A stretch of 64,000 nt of DNA from Mantis religiosa. Taxonomy: Eukaryota > Arthropoda > Insecta > Mantodea > Mantidae. The first letter of the stretch is position 1. The number at the start of each line of letters is the position of its first letter. A model generated the notes under the pieces. The model was not told where the DNA came from. It saw only the letters and a list, made by a program, of their open reading frames with translations, and ran no database searches. Shown here piece after piece: positions 46,652-58,018 of this stretch. The stretch lies in contig CM060947.1 of assembly GCA_030765055.1 (NCBI GenBank), positions 221,568,795-221,632,794 of the forward strand. Direction: 5' to 3'. The translations under genes were made by a program, and so were the position numbers.

Positions 46652-47900
46652 TACGTAGAAAATGAAGCTAGCTACAGTGAAGAAATGAATGTTACACAAA
46701 TGTAAATATTTGTAACAAAAGACTTCACTTATTTTAAGAAAATATTGTTAATTCTTCTTAATAATGGGGATCGATTTCACAAACAGATCCCTTGTATCTT
46801 CAGTCCATCAATTAACTTCGTAGTCAAGGAATTCCGGTTACCATGTTATGTTTTTTCAGTATCACCAAAATCTGAAAACGAAACAAACCTAAAAACAGAA
46901 TCAACAGCTGGTGTTTCAAGATTCGCTTCGCGACTTTTATTTTATAAAATATATCTTTTCCCAAACCATTAAATCTATGGCACCATTTAATTGTTTTATA
47001 TTTTAACTTCTGGATTTATTTCATAGTTAAATGACAAACAATGATCTGCTACGGCCAATTTATCAGTTTATACTTAATGTTACAAAGATGTTCTTTCGTT
47101 CTGGTTTCCAAATTATGTTTCGTCTTTCCAATATAAACCTGATCACAATCTGAACAATTAAATTGATAGATACCAGATTATTTATTATTAGGAATTTTAT
47201 CTTTTTTAGAAAAATTTAATAAATTTTAATACTCTATTTGTTTTGAGGAACCAAATTATACCAACTTCTTTAAAAAAACGAAAATGTTTTAACCCAAGGA
47301 CGGTAAGTAAATTTTTTAAAATTACAATCGTCATTTATTTTTTAAGTGTAGAAATACCATTACCACTTTTTCTTATATTTAAATTTTTCAATCTTCCTTC
47401 GTATAAAGTCCTTATTAAAACCATTAATTAAAGCAGTATTAATAATATGTTTATATTCTTTATTAAATTATTTTTTATTTTGGGGTGTATTTATTAATCT
47501 ATAAATCAAATTATTAAAATGAGCAAATTTATGTAATTCTTATATAATTATCAATAAGAGTAGACCCCATCAATACCATTATCTAATTTATTATTATTTG
47601 TTATTATCTTCAAAGCTAGAAGAGGAAGAAATCCACTAAGTTCAGTTTCTAATGTAAATTTTATAGCTGTATTTTGTAAATTTAGTAATTTTAAAGCATC
47701 GTTAGTTGGTTTATCAGTAACAAAACTGAAAGAACTAACGCCATTTTCTTAATATAAGTGGAGCTGTTTGTTGCAAATATTTATATTTGTGTAATATTAT
47801 TGCCATGTTAACATTTCTAGAGTGTTCTGATAAATATGAATCTTCAATTTTATGTGAATAAGCCTTGAAATTATCTTTCGATAAACTATTGCATAATGTC
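46652..47900 (-). mobile_element. Penelope-like element, RT tail plus GIY-YIG remnant
   Basis: On the minus strand, broken frames read LHKYKYLQQTAPLILRKW (47800-47745), FVTDKPTNDALKLLNLQNTA and TLETELSGFLPLLALKII (47740-47600). The latter is the IKFTxExExxxLPFLD motif of Penelope reverse transcriptases with the motif Asp lost. Next is INTALINGFNKDFIRRKIEK (47440-47380), then CSDCDQVYIGKTKHNLETRT near 47150-47090, the GIY-YIG endonuclease domain with its CxxC and R-EH pattern. The common 3' end with the 60.9-kb copy starts at about 46652. Stops and shifts throughout mark it as dead. Confidence 0.85.
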
Positions 47901-49330
47901 TAAACTGTAAGAGATATACAGAATCCTATTACAGAAAAAAAACCTACAGATCTTAAGCACACAATTTATATAAACTATTTATGATGCCATTGACCACTTC
48001 TTAAGTACTCCTTATTGTTGTGAGTTTTCCAGAGCTTATAGTTTTACAAATAAGTCTTTATTAACAAGAAGTAGAGGAGTAACTATTGTAAAATCAAGTT
48101 TTCGGACGAGAAATCTTGTAAATGCATCACAAAATTTTTCATTCAAACTCGTATGCAATAATCTTAAACTTAAACTTAGGAATGGCAGATATAAGATGAA
48201 AGTTCATAATTGCATGTGTTGTACAGTGTCTTCGATCTTTGTGATGCAGGAGTCTCAATGTAAACATTTGAACAGCAATAAATATCACGTAAGGAACCAT
48301 TTAGGAAATTAAAATATACATATTTCGTTACTACTTTCATAAGAAAAGCAAGAATCTCTAATCAAACTCCTTAGAGTAATTTGCAAGTAAGATATGTATT
48401 TGTTGGTAGATATTTTCATCTGGATAGGAAAAACTCTTTACCTCATCCAACTGTTTTAAAAATCCTCTTTCCCTTTCTGCTCAATACGTTAAAATAACAT
48501 TTTAGTTAAACTCTGGTAAGGAGATTTGGGATCAAATGCAGTGCCCGAGGTAAACAGTAAGCAGGACAAAAATAGGTTTTGTGCTTGGTCTTGACGTAAG
48601 GTGATGCCTCAAAGAGTAACCCCAGCGACGGATGTGGGCCTAAAAATTGGTGCGCACTCCGACAGAGCTTTTTGTCGTATCATTTTGATCGATCTTTCAC
48701 CGTACACTATACTCGTCCTTTTGTTGCTATTCTTTTCAACTCCCGAGAAAGGGGGCATATTGTGAGTGAAAAATTCCATGGAACGCATTTCCGCGTCGCT
48801 CCCTGCAACCCTCGCTACTCTGATTGATGCGCGCACAGAAAGAAAACAACCCTTAAGGGTTGAAAGGTGTGTGCTAGGTACCATCTATTTATAAGTCCGC
48901 TGGTGACTGTGCCTGCCTGTTTGCATTCCGTAAGCGCTTTGTGTCTAATGACACAGCCCCCCTCTACGTTTGTTCTTTTAAAGAAAGCGCAAGGGGAATG
49001 AAGAAATTGCATTGCTCGTTGTCATAGAAACCGAGCTGAGGTGTGTATTATACCTGAGCAGGAATGTAGTAAGGATATAAACGTAGAAACCATGGCTACC
49101 GGCTACAAAAATATGTATGTATATTGCTGCATTGAGTACAATCTACACAGTAACCAGGAGCATAACTAAAAATAAGAGAGCCAGACGGTAGAGCAAAGTG
49201 GTAAAGTAAAACGGAGAAAAACTGAATTCCATAATATGTCAATTTACTGGACTCAAACTATTAATTGCAAGATACTCCGGAAGTCTCGAAGAGACTTAGA
49301 GCTATAATCGTGACAGAAATTATATAATTA
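47901..49330. other. Unassigned DNA with a GC-richer block
   Basis: AT-rich to 48520. At 48540-49020 it is GC-richer with a TATTTATAAG motif near 48889 and the palindrome ACCCTTAAGGGT near 48851; minus frames there have no recognised motif. It could be an unclassified LTR or MITE. Confidence 0.4.
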
Positions 49331-49334
49331 TATA

Positions 49335-50313
49335 AGAGGCGTCCAGCGAGTAAGTTCTGTTTCTGTTTATCTCCGCTGCAGCGCTGTGATCGCAGTTCCG
49401 CACATGCGCGGTAGGCGCTCTGCATCAAGGAGAAGAAATGTGTGACATTATGAGATCGCTGACAGCCACGTACGCTTTGTTGTGCTTGTTTACAATGTCG
49501 ATTTTTATTGAAAATCCCGCCGCTTGTGAAATCAGATCTGTGATTCGTTTTCTGAATGCTAGGAAAGCGAAACAAATTGAAATTTATCGGAAAATTTGCG
49601 AAGTTTACGGACAAAATACGATGAGAGATACATTGGTGAGAAGATGGATCCGACAGTTCAATGAAGGACGTAGTGAAGTGACGGTGAAGAACGAAATGGG
49701 CGTCCATCTTTGGTTACAGAAAAACTGGTTCACGCGATTTATGACAAGATCCAGGAAAACCGCAAGTTTACAATTAGTGTTCTACCTATGGCATTTCCCC
49801 CAATCTCATGATCACTAGTTCATGAAATTGTTACTGAAATTTCGTAAACTTTGAGAACGTTGGGTACCAAAGATTCTTACTGAGCAACTCAAAACAAAAC
49901 GGATGGGTAGTTCACTTCCGTTTTTGACCACACACTGCAAATGTGACGACAAATATCCTACAGATATTTGCCTGGGACGTGTTAGACCACACACCCCGTA
50001 CAGCCCTGACCTCGCTCCTAGCGACTTTCATCTGTTTTTGCATCTCAAATCTTTCCTTGGCGGTCATCACCTCAACATTGACGAAGAGCTGAAAGAAAGT
50101 GTTTTCAACTGGTTGAAGGCACAGACGGCAAACTTCTATGAAGAAGGTATGCAAAAACTTGTGCCTCGCTATGAAAATAGCCTGCAAAATATCGGCAGCT
50201 ATGTGGAAATCTAGTTTAAGAGTTGTAGAATTTTGTGCAATAAATAATTTTTCTGTATCTGTACATAATTTAATTTTATTACCAAACAGAGCTTACTTTC
50301 TGAACGTACCTCA
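49335..50313 (+). mobile_element. Mariner element E, internally deleted
   Basis: Related ends (AGAGGCGTCCAGCGAGTAAG at the left; the right complement reads TGAGGTACGTTCAGAAAGTA) with TA at both borders. The first frame (49438-49818) contains the typical start FIENPAACEIRSVIRFLNAR, IYRKICEVYGQN and RRWIRQFNEGR, then frameshifts within the second HTH. The second frame (49903-50214) begins with WVPKIL-type sequence, then RVRPHTPYSPDLAPSDFHLF, LGGHHLN and FYEEGMQKLVPRYENSLQNI. The segment with the first and second catalytic Asp residues is deleted; the third is kept. It is a different mariner lineage from A-C. Confidence 0.88.
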
Positions 50314-50507
50314 TATCAAATAACCATCCGGACTTACCTTGGGGATGCGAGGTCGTGTTGTTCGAGGATGCGAGGGCCGTTAAGCTGTTAGACCCCATTT
50401 GTTACACTCTCAGTTGCTGGCATAAGGAGCTCTTATCCTTTTACTTGGCAAATCATTTTGCTACTTATTTCGCTCTTGCTATATTTGCCAAAGCGGTTCT
50501 CTCACCC

Positions 50508-50665
50508 GCCTCGGTAGCGTAGATGGTAGAGTATCTGCCTCACGTTCCAGAGGTCACGAGTTCGAATCTCGGACAGGGTGAGTTACCTCGATAAGTTTTT
50601 TCCGGGGTTTTCCTTTATCCTTCAAGACGAATGTCGAGTAACTGTAAGCTTCATGGGCCTTGTAT
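50508..50665 (+). repeat. SINE-C, 3'-truncated
   Basis: Head CCGCCTCGGTAGCGTAGATG, B-box GAGTTCGAATCTCGG, body to GTAACTGTAAGCTTCATGGG, then homology ends. Confidence 0.9.
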
Positions 50666-52093
50666 TCATGATTTTCTGCGGTGCTTTAACGCATTCGTTT
50701 CCAATAGCCATGGTCAATTAAGTGATACACAATGGGCTGGCCAGACATTCAAAGCGAAACGTGGTGGGTTCGAATTTCGATAACGGCAGTAAAATGTGCT
50801 TGTGGTAAAGGACGGGGAGGGCTTGGATGTTGACGGGGTATCATTTGACTGCAGTTGCTTGAACTTCGTCTTTTTATACTAAAAACACTACAATGTAAAT
50901 GTAAAAATAATATATTTTCAATTGAAAGTTCTCAACAGTTTGCTAGTATAACCGATAAAGGCCAGTACAGTATTATAAAACACACAACTTTTTAATATTT
51001 TTAAATTGAATACAGCGTCATGTTGCACCAGGGTGACATCGCCAAATAAAGGGTTAAATATAGACCCTGCCAACATGACGTCCTAGTGCCAAATCAGCAT
51101 TCCCGTGATAAAAAGATATATAAGTATATCCTAAACAAACCTCAGCATTTCCATGAGTCTTAGGACATTTTGGCTGACAGAGAATCCTGGTTAACATCTG
51201 ATTCAACAGCCAGCCACCTGCACGTGGTCGACATAAGTGAACAGGAATATGATGCCATAAGCTGAGGTAATATGAAATCTCGTATTAAGCTCTTCTGATG
51301 TATCAGCAGGAATACGAACTTTAGAATGTGGAAGCAGGTCTTGACAAAGGAAGTAAGTCTTGAATGACGTTCTAAAATCTTATATTTTTCCAAGCATAGC
51401 TTGATAATACACGTGACAATATAGATAACATAAGTTTTTGTACAGAATAATTATCAGTAAGTAGAATCATTATATTATAACAAAAGTTTCTAATCTTGCT
51501 TTTCCTGAAAATACATATAATTCAGAAAGGTAGCTATGATGAATTTGCATGCGCATGCACTATATGACTGAACAACATAATTTAAAAATAAATTAAAATA
51601 TATTTAAGTTTAGCGTCACCCATCCCGAAATATCCTACACAATATCTACACATTTTGCTGCTTCAAATGGGTGTAATGATCTTGATTAATTGATTAGATG
51701 TTGGAGATGCCTTCCTGAAAAATAAAGTGTATAACTTACATAGCTCTAAATAACTTCATTCTAAATAACCTCTACATAACATAGTCAAAATCCTATTAGA
51801 TATGTTTGGAGTATATAATTTGTGTCCAATTTTTATTTTTCATAGTTAACAATGTGTAATGTATTTCTAGTTGTTGTCTTGAATTTTCGAATGGTTATAC
51901 AGAGTGACCACTAGCAGATTAAGTAGCCTTGCTCCTATTGGACTTGTCTCGGGCGCCACCACTCACCTACTGAGATTCCAGGTCTGACCTGATTCACACC
52001 ACGTATGAACAACAAAGGCACTTGCTCTTGTTCTGTTTCCAGTCGTGGTCTAATTTACTATATACCAAAGTTACCGTTTTTGCACTTTATAAA
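50666..52093. other. Unassigned DNA
   Basis: A lone B-box-like GGGTTCGAATTTCG near 50766 may be another tRNA-like scrap. Otherwise AT-rich with no recognised feature. Confidence 0.45.
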
Positions 52094-52362
52094 ATATCCT
52101 TGCCTTCCTACCGAAGGACAAGGATATGTACGATGATCATATTATCCTGCCATGCACCGGCAGGACCCTTCTTCCTAGAAAAGGACCCCCAGATGAAAGA
52201 TAATGTGAAATGATAATAGAGGGAGAAGAAATTCGGGGAATGTAGTTTTCGCTTGGCGACTCACGCAGACACCCATGGGTCAGGTAGGTCAGCCACGGGA
52301 ATCGAACCCGCACCTCCAGAATGCGGGCTACAGATGAAACTGCCTGAGCCATATGCAACATA
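52094..52362 (-). repeat. SINE-E (tRNA-derived), single copy here
   Basis: The minus-strand head (ATATGGCTCAGGCAGTTTCA, then GGGTTCGATTCCCG) has clear A and B boxes. The body runs leftward through GGGGGTCCTTTTCTAGGAAG. The left edge is uncertain; a strong hairpin, ATCCTTGCCTTC with GAAGGACAAGGAT, lies at about 52096-52127. Confidence 0.7.
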
Positions 52363-52490
52363 TCCCAAGAAATGTGATATTTTATGATACTCGGGGCACA
52401 AGGATAATACTTATAATATTCAATTAAAATGTAAACAGTACAGGGTATATTCAGTATAGTAATTTGTAAAATAATAATGATTCACTAGAA

Positions 52491-52531
52491 AAGCGGTAAA
52501 GCGGTAAAGCGGTAAAGCGGTAAAGCGGTAC
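52491..52531. repeat. (AAGCGGTA)n, five copies
   Basis: Five perfect octamer repeats followed by a degenerate ACAGGCGGGTA. Confidence 0.95.
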
Positions 52532-52732
52532 AGGCGGGTACAACGTGTCGAGAGAGAAGCATCACGCTACCACTGCCAGCTGTTGCTTAATTTCATGGCA
52601 CTTTCCTTTCCTACCATTCGTGAAAATATAACATAATTTGCAAGGCGTCAGAAAGTTACCAGCTCTGGAAAGATATGACTAGTGCTCAAGCTTCTCTGCT
52701 CTCTTATTCTCTTGTACATACAAGTAAATGCA

Positions 52733-52971
52733 TTTTTTTTAAAATCTACGTCCACCAAGTTGTCATATCGGACGGTGAATGAATTGATTGAAATGATGCT
52801 CAAATGAGTACGGGATCCATGGAGCTTACAGTTACCCGACATTCGTCTTGAAGGATAAGGGAAAACCCTGGAAAAAAACCTTATCCAGATAACTCACCTT
52901 GACCGAGATTCGAACTCGGGACCTCTTGAACGTAAGACAGACACACCACCATCTACGCTACCGAAGCGGGC
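52733..52971 (-). repeat. SINE-C, complete, probable TSD
   Basis: The minus-strand reading gives the head CCGCTTCGGTAGCGTAGATG, B-box GAGTTCGAATCTCGG and the tail near 52745. Possible target duplication CAAGKAAATGYA at 52721-52732 and 52972-52983 (two mismatches). Confidence 0.9.
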
Positions 52972-52983
52972 CAAGGAAATGTA

Positions 52984-53540
52984 TAATAATACCATATTTA
53001 TAAGTATCGTATTTAAACTTATTAACACCAAGTAGATATAAAGATAAGCTCTGTTTTCTGACAAAAGTTAGTTCAAAATGTATAGAAAGCCATATGAATA
53101 AAGGATGGAGGCGTTAGTGCTTTTTTTCATAGGTATATTGCACATAGATTGTGCTGTTATACGTAGCGCATGTAAACAACTACAGCTAATTTCTGTTTCA
53201 TATAACCTTGCCCCGCTGATATGTATCACTCCACGTGCAACTACCTTCCCCCTCATCCTAACTGGCTAATGCTTTCGCGCCATAGGCCATAGGCGTTGCC
53301 TTCCCGTCACATTGAAACCTGCAGTAAACGTCCTAATAATTGCCAGGAAGATTGAAATAAGAATATGAATACATGCAAAAGTAATGAAGTGTATAATGAA
53401 ACTGAGCAAGTTGAAACTGAATGAATGAGCAATGAAACTGGAGCAAGTTTATAATAAAAGGCATTCGGCCTTTTCCACTGGGATTTTTTAAACCAGCACA
53501 CATACCCTGCAAAAATGCTTGTCTTTCAGTATTAAACGTC
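52984..53540. other. Unassigned AT-rich DNA
   Basis: No recognised feature. Confidence 0.5.
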
Positions 53541-53880
53541 GTGCCACGTCATACTTGTCGTGTGACCTTCATTCACCCAAGTCTCGTCAATTTGCACAAT
53601 TTGATTCTCCTTAACGTCTTCGCCACACAGCAATATCGATGCTGGAGTGGTAAGTTTTCCTGTTGTCTCAATTTCATGTCGCGATGTTCCTACGCATCTA
53701 ACACTCCTGTAAGTTCAGGGCACAGCTGTTCGACGTCTCTCACTGACAAAGACGGATTCTTCTCTGTGAGTGCATTAAACACGTGCGACACGATTCTTTT
53801 TCGCCGCTTTGTAATTGTTTGCCCTTGCGATGCTTCAGCGAAAACCAGGCGGTAGACTCTGCCATTATACATATAACAAG
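53541..53880 (-). pseudogene. DDE transposase fossil (IS630-like, DETWVN type)
   Basis: The minus-strand frame at 53902-53690 reads NGRVYRLVFAEASQG, KRRKRIVSHVFN and ALTEKNPSLSVRDVEQLCPE, then a stop. In a shifted frame QIVQIDETWVNEGHTTSMTW appears near 53610-53550. DETWVNxxHTxxxxW is the first catalytic motif of a group of IS630-related insect transposases. The second and third motifs are not seen to the left, so only the N-terminal half remains. Confidence 0.6.
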
Positions 53881-54980
53881 TACACGCGCAATAAACGATC
53901 AATAATATAACTTAGCTCTCTCATTCAGCATAGCACACCGTCAAATGGCGATAAATGACTAATCCAGTTCAAAACATGTTCAATGATTAAAGTCATATAA
54001 ACAAATATGTCATCACTACCACCAAATCATGTGCTATCGTGGCATGTGCTTGAGAGCAAAGGAACCTCCTCTTTACTTCGTTTAAGAATTAACATGCATT
54101 TCAGATAAATCAACTCTGATGCGTAATATATTTCATTGAAACAGTTACGAAAATATAAATTTGACAATTCTCTTCCAACATATTAAGACATATCACCATG
54201 TTAAATAACGAACTAACTTTACCGAACAACAGTCTACACCACAACAGCAGCCAATGCGATGTGATAAGGGCACGTGACCGTTAAGATATACGGGGCAAGC
54301 TTTCGTGAAACAAGGATTAGGTATAACTTGACCACGTCAATCACCTCACCGTTAGAAGAAACAAAGCAGCCACGTTGTTCTACACTTTTCCCTTGCGTCT
54401 GACTACACTTGCAAGGCTATGCTTCACACGTTGTTTTCGGCGTTCGCACATATGATGGCCGTGCAGTAAGTCTGACCTCATTCATATTCTGTGTCCAGCT
54501 AACTTGTATCTCGTGTGAGGGCACATCTTTCCAACCTTTACATATGAATGTCATAAATCAGATTTGTGCTATCTGTCATATATAGGTAAATTAGGTATTT
54601 CATTTCAGTGCCTGAGTGTTAATGGGACACGCCACCACCTGATACATAAGTGTTCTCCAAGTATATGATGCGACGATTTTTAAGACATTCCCTTGTTCCC
54701 GAAGTAAGTACATATGGTTAGCTTTTTATCAATGTGCTCTAACAAGTATGCACCAAATTTCCATTTATAAATAAACTTTATAAGTTCAATTTACTGTATA
54801 TAAGATATAATGTCCTATATTTGCACTAGGAAGACATTGTTTGTAATTTTGTACAACTAAAACGTTAAGTTTCACCAGAAAAGGCATTACACTAAATACA
54901 CGTGGATTTCAAATAGTAATTTAGTTGAATACCCTCTCTTTTATATTCTAAATCATTTCAATGTTATTGCTATTTTTGGC
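53881..54980. other. Unassigned DNA
   Basis: A moderately GC-richer stretch at 54220-54540. No gene or repeat was recognised. Confidence 0.5.
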
Positions 54981-54988
54981 TCAAATTG

Positions 54989-55233
54989 TTGTTGTCTTTG
55001 TTGCAATTTACGTCCTCCAACGTTAAGTCATATCCGACGATGAATGAAATGAGTGTAATGATGCTCAAATGAGCCCAGGATACATAGAACTTAGATACCG
55101 ACATACGTCTTTCAGGATAAGGGAAAACCTGGTAAAAAACCTTATCCAGATAACACACCCAAACCGACATTCGATCTCGGGACCTCTGGAACGTGAGGCA
55201 GACACGCTACCATCACCCAACCAAGGCGGGCAT
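54989..55233 (-). repeat. SINE-C, complete, short TSD
   Basis: Minus-strand head with GAGGTCCCGAGATCGAATGT (B box mutated) and body to TTACGTCCTCC near 55010 on the plus strand, with a CAACAACAA-type tail. TCAAATTG occurs at 54981-54988 and 55234-55241. Confidence 0.88.
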
Positions 55234-55241
55234 TCAAATTG

Positions 55242-56439
55242 CTAAATACTTTGCCACTCCTTTAAAGTTGTGTTCATGTTCTCTTTCTCACACTTAGATG
55301 GAATAATGAATGTGGAATTTAAGACCAGCATATATTTCTTGAGTGTTAAGGGATTTGTCCGTCGCCATTTTGATGTGTTTATTTGATGAAAATTAAATAG
55401 TTAAAAATAGGCTTTCAAGGAACAGTTTGTACATTCATTCCTTCACAGGCAGTTCATAAATATGAAGATTTATCCCGTAGTGAGAGAGAATAAGGCAAGG
55501 CTTACTGAGATTCTAATTTCAGATAATGCTTGTAAATAAAAAGCAAATACCACAGACTACAGGTATTTGAAAGTTTTGAAGGCAGGCTCAGAAATTCATT
55601 TCAAAGGAATAAAGCTGTGTTGGTTGTGTATAGGGGAATATTAAACTCAGTAAAAATAGGTTGGAACATAGCGATTTGGTCCATTGAAACTACACTTCTG
55701 TGGTAGATAAAGAGAATAAATAACAAACAAAACGTCCACCTCTTCTTTAGCATTTTCAATTGCTGCATAAAATCCTGGTAATTAGAAATCAATGCGTTTG
55801 TTTCCGTCAAAGGTAATTGTACTTGTTAAGGGAACAGGGCTTCAATTCCAAAAATTAAAAATGTTATCTTCCTCTATTCAGTGACAGCTTATCACCCTCC
55901 ACAACTTAATACTCATTGTCATGTTTCAATTGCATGTAATTGGTTTATGAATGTTTGTTTTGATCTTATTGTTCGATAACATTTGTATCCAATTACATTG
56001 AACAGATTATATATTGTATTAAATTGAAGTCCATTTAATTAGTATAATGCCGGTAACCTTCATTCCTGCAAAGATGGCCGTTAGTCTAACCACTTCTGTC
56101 TGTCTTTAATTCACATATTTAAGTATAATTGTGCATGGTAATAGCTAACTAAGAAAATTTTAAAGATAATTAAACAAAAAAATAACTTTGAATATTTCGA
56201 GCACTTCATGAGGAAATTCCTACTAATTTTGGGTTGAGAAAAACAAATACGACACTGAAAAATGTTTATTAGCTCTAGTTTCTATGACATACTCAAGGTG
56301 AAATTATTACATATTAACGGATTGAGAGAAAAGGATACATTTTAATTACATACATGCTAAAAACAATGAAAGTATATTTGAATTTTTAACTGGTAATTAC
56401 ATGGTAAGAGCTCTAAATTGCTGGGAAAATACTTCGCAG
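55242..56439. other. Unassigned AT-rich DNA
   Basis: No recognised feature. The frame at 55601-55810 has no motif. Confidence 0.5.
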
Positions 56440-57165
56440 ATAGTCGTGTCTGAAGAGAATCATGTGATGGCCTATTAACTTCATCGTCTTTTAGCTTACC
56501 TCTTGTGATGGAGTTCCGCAGAATCCCTATGTAAAGACCAACAGTAATCCGCAAGCATCATTTCATTCCAACGTCCCTGATATTTTTGTTCCATAACAGA
56601 AATGTCCTGATGGAATCTCTCCCCATGTTCATCACTAACAGCTCCACAACTAGGAGGGGAAAAAGTCTAGGTGGGAGTGGAGAAAATGGATCTTAAGAGA
56701 CATGTTGCATCCAAGGTTGCGGTATTTTTGCAGGAGCACTGTTACCAAATGCTTGTAGTTGTCATCTCCTTTGTTGCCTAAAAATCCATTAGCAACACCC
56801 TTGAAGGCCCCCCAAGCTTGCTTTTCTTTCCCCTCCAAAATTTGGTCAAATGCTCAGTGGTCGTGAAAACATATAAGTTGTTCTATTAAATCTAAATTTG
56901 CACCACAAATTTCTGAACATTGTTCATAAAATACTCCAGGACGATTAAACCAGAAAGTTGCTGGATTTAATCGTCCCGGAGTAGCATCAGCCTTAACTCC
57001 AATTCTGGGATACCTGCTACGTGAAGGTAACAAATTGTTAAATCTACATCAGGTCCTGCGTGAGAAATTCTTGCTGTATCCTTTACAAGTATTATTATTT
57101 TTGGTCCAACAAAAATTACCTCCTTTAATTTTGCATCCCTTAACTTTCTCTCACTGTGTTTTGTT
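56440..57165 (-). pseudogene. Fossil of an arthropod-conserved protein, interrupted
   Basis: On the minus strand the frame reads ERKLRDAKLKEVIFVGPKII up to 57078. It resumes after a 224-bp foreign insert as FDQILEGKEKQAWGAFKGVA, NLGCNMSLKIHFLHSHLDFF, and, after a one-base shift and stop near 56652, AVSDEHGERFHQDISVMEQK and MLADYCWSLHRD. I recall this pattern (AKxKxGxFVGPQI, LGCxMSLKxHxLxxHLD, GERFHQDI) from many arthropod genomes, in multi-copy uncharacterised proteins, possibly transposon-borne. Its function is unknown to me. The N-terminal part is not recognisable right of 57165. Confidence 0.7.
56854..57077 (-). other. Mitochondrial DNA mosaic (NUMT): COX1 + COX2 + COX2 pieces
   Basis: Three mitochondrial gene pieces lie end to end on the minus strand. 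At about 57077-57010 the frame ISHAGPDVDLTICYLHVAGI corresponds to COX1 HAGASVDLxIFSLHLAGx. At about 57005-56896 a shifted frame reads IGVKADATPGRLNPATFWFN then RPGVFYEQCSEICGAN, the copper-binding C-terminal region of COX2. At 56895-56857 LIEQLICFHDH corresponds to the COX2 N-terminus, MEQLIFFHDH. The order (COX1, COX2 end, COX2 start) differs from the mitochondrial genome, so this is a rearranged insertion, not one continuous transfer. Confidence 0.8.
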
Positions 57166-58016
57166 ATTTGAGAGGTGTGCCACCTCCTAAAAAATCCCCC
57201 AAATTTAAAATCTTTAATCTAAAAATGAAATATCACTCTATCTTTAAAAAAGAGCTAATCTGTCATTTTTATGTTGATGTTTGAATTTAGCAGATAGAAA
57301 TACATGTAAATTCAATATTTTTAAGACCGAAATATTTTCATGTTGCCCAGTGTTATTGACATGCAATGTGTTAAAATATCGCTGAAAATTAAATCGTTTC
57401 AGCAGTGGCAAATTAAACAAATAGCAGTACCCCTACATTCCATGAAGAAGTACTCAGCTTCCCATTCGGGATTGAAATAATGTGTTGGCGTGCGTACCCT
57501 TCGCTCTAATGAGTGATCTTCCATGTCAAACTGACACTGAAGTACGGACAGCCACGGTTACGGAAGACAAACCGTGCGAAGCACGCACTGAGGCAACACG
57601 GTGCTTGTAGTCCAGCACATGCACTGCGGCAAGCGAGTTGGCTGTGGCTGGGTTAGAGCACCCGGACAGAGAGCGGTTATAGGCTACTTCTTGAGCATGG
57701 CACAGAAACAAGTTACACGAAATATTATACTTTACACAAAATTTGGAATTAAAATGATAAAGGAAGTGCAAAGAAAAAATCCTGAAGTTTTAAGGGATAG
57801 CTAATCTTATTACAAGGCAAAACAAACAAGGTGCTCAGATCAAATTAATTGCCATAGGTTTCCACATTAAATATAACCAAAATGTTTGTCCTTCTTCGTT
57901 TGAAATTCTCTATTTTCGATCTCTTTACCGCCTTGAAGTTACCAAACCATTTCCTACTCTCACAAGTAGCATATAGTTTTCAGCTGTATCTCAAACAGTT
58001 GAGCATTAATTCAATC
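57166..58016. other. Unassigned DNA with a GC-richer island
   Basis: AT-rich except 57490-57700, which is GC-richer. The plus frame ending there (MAQKQVTRNIILYTKFGIKM) is not recognised. Confidence 0.45.
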
Positions 58017-58018
58017 TA

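Noticed and set aside
49261..49707. 148-residue minus frame
   Set aside because: Antisense shadow of the mariner E N-terminal frame.
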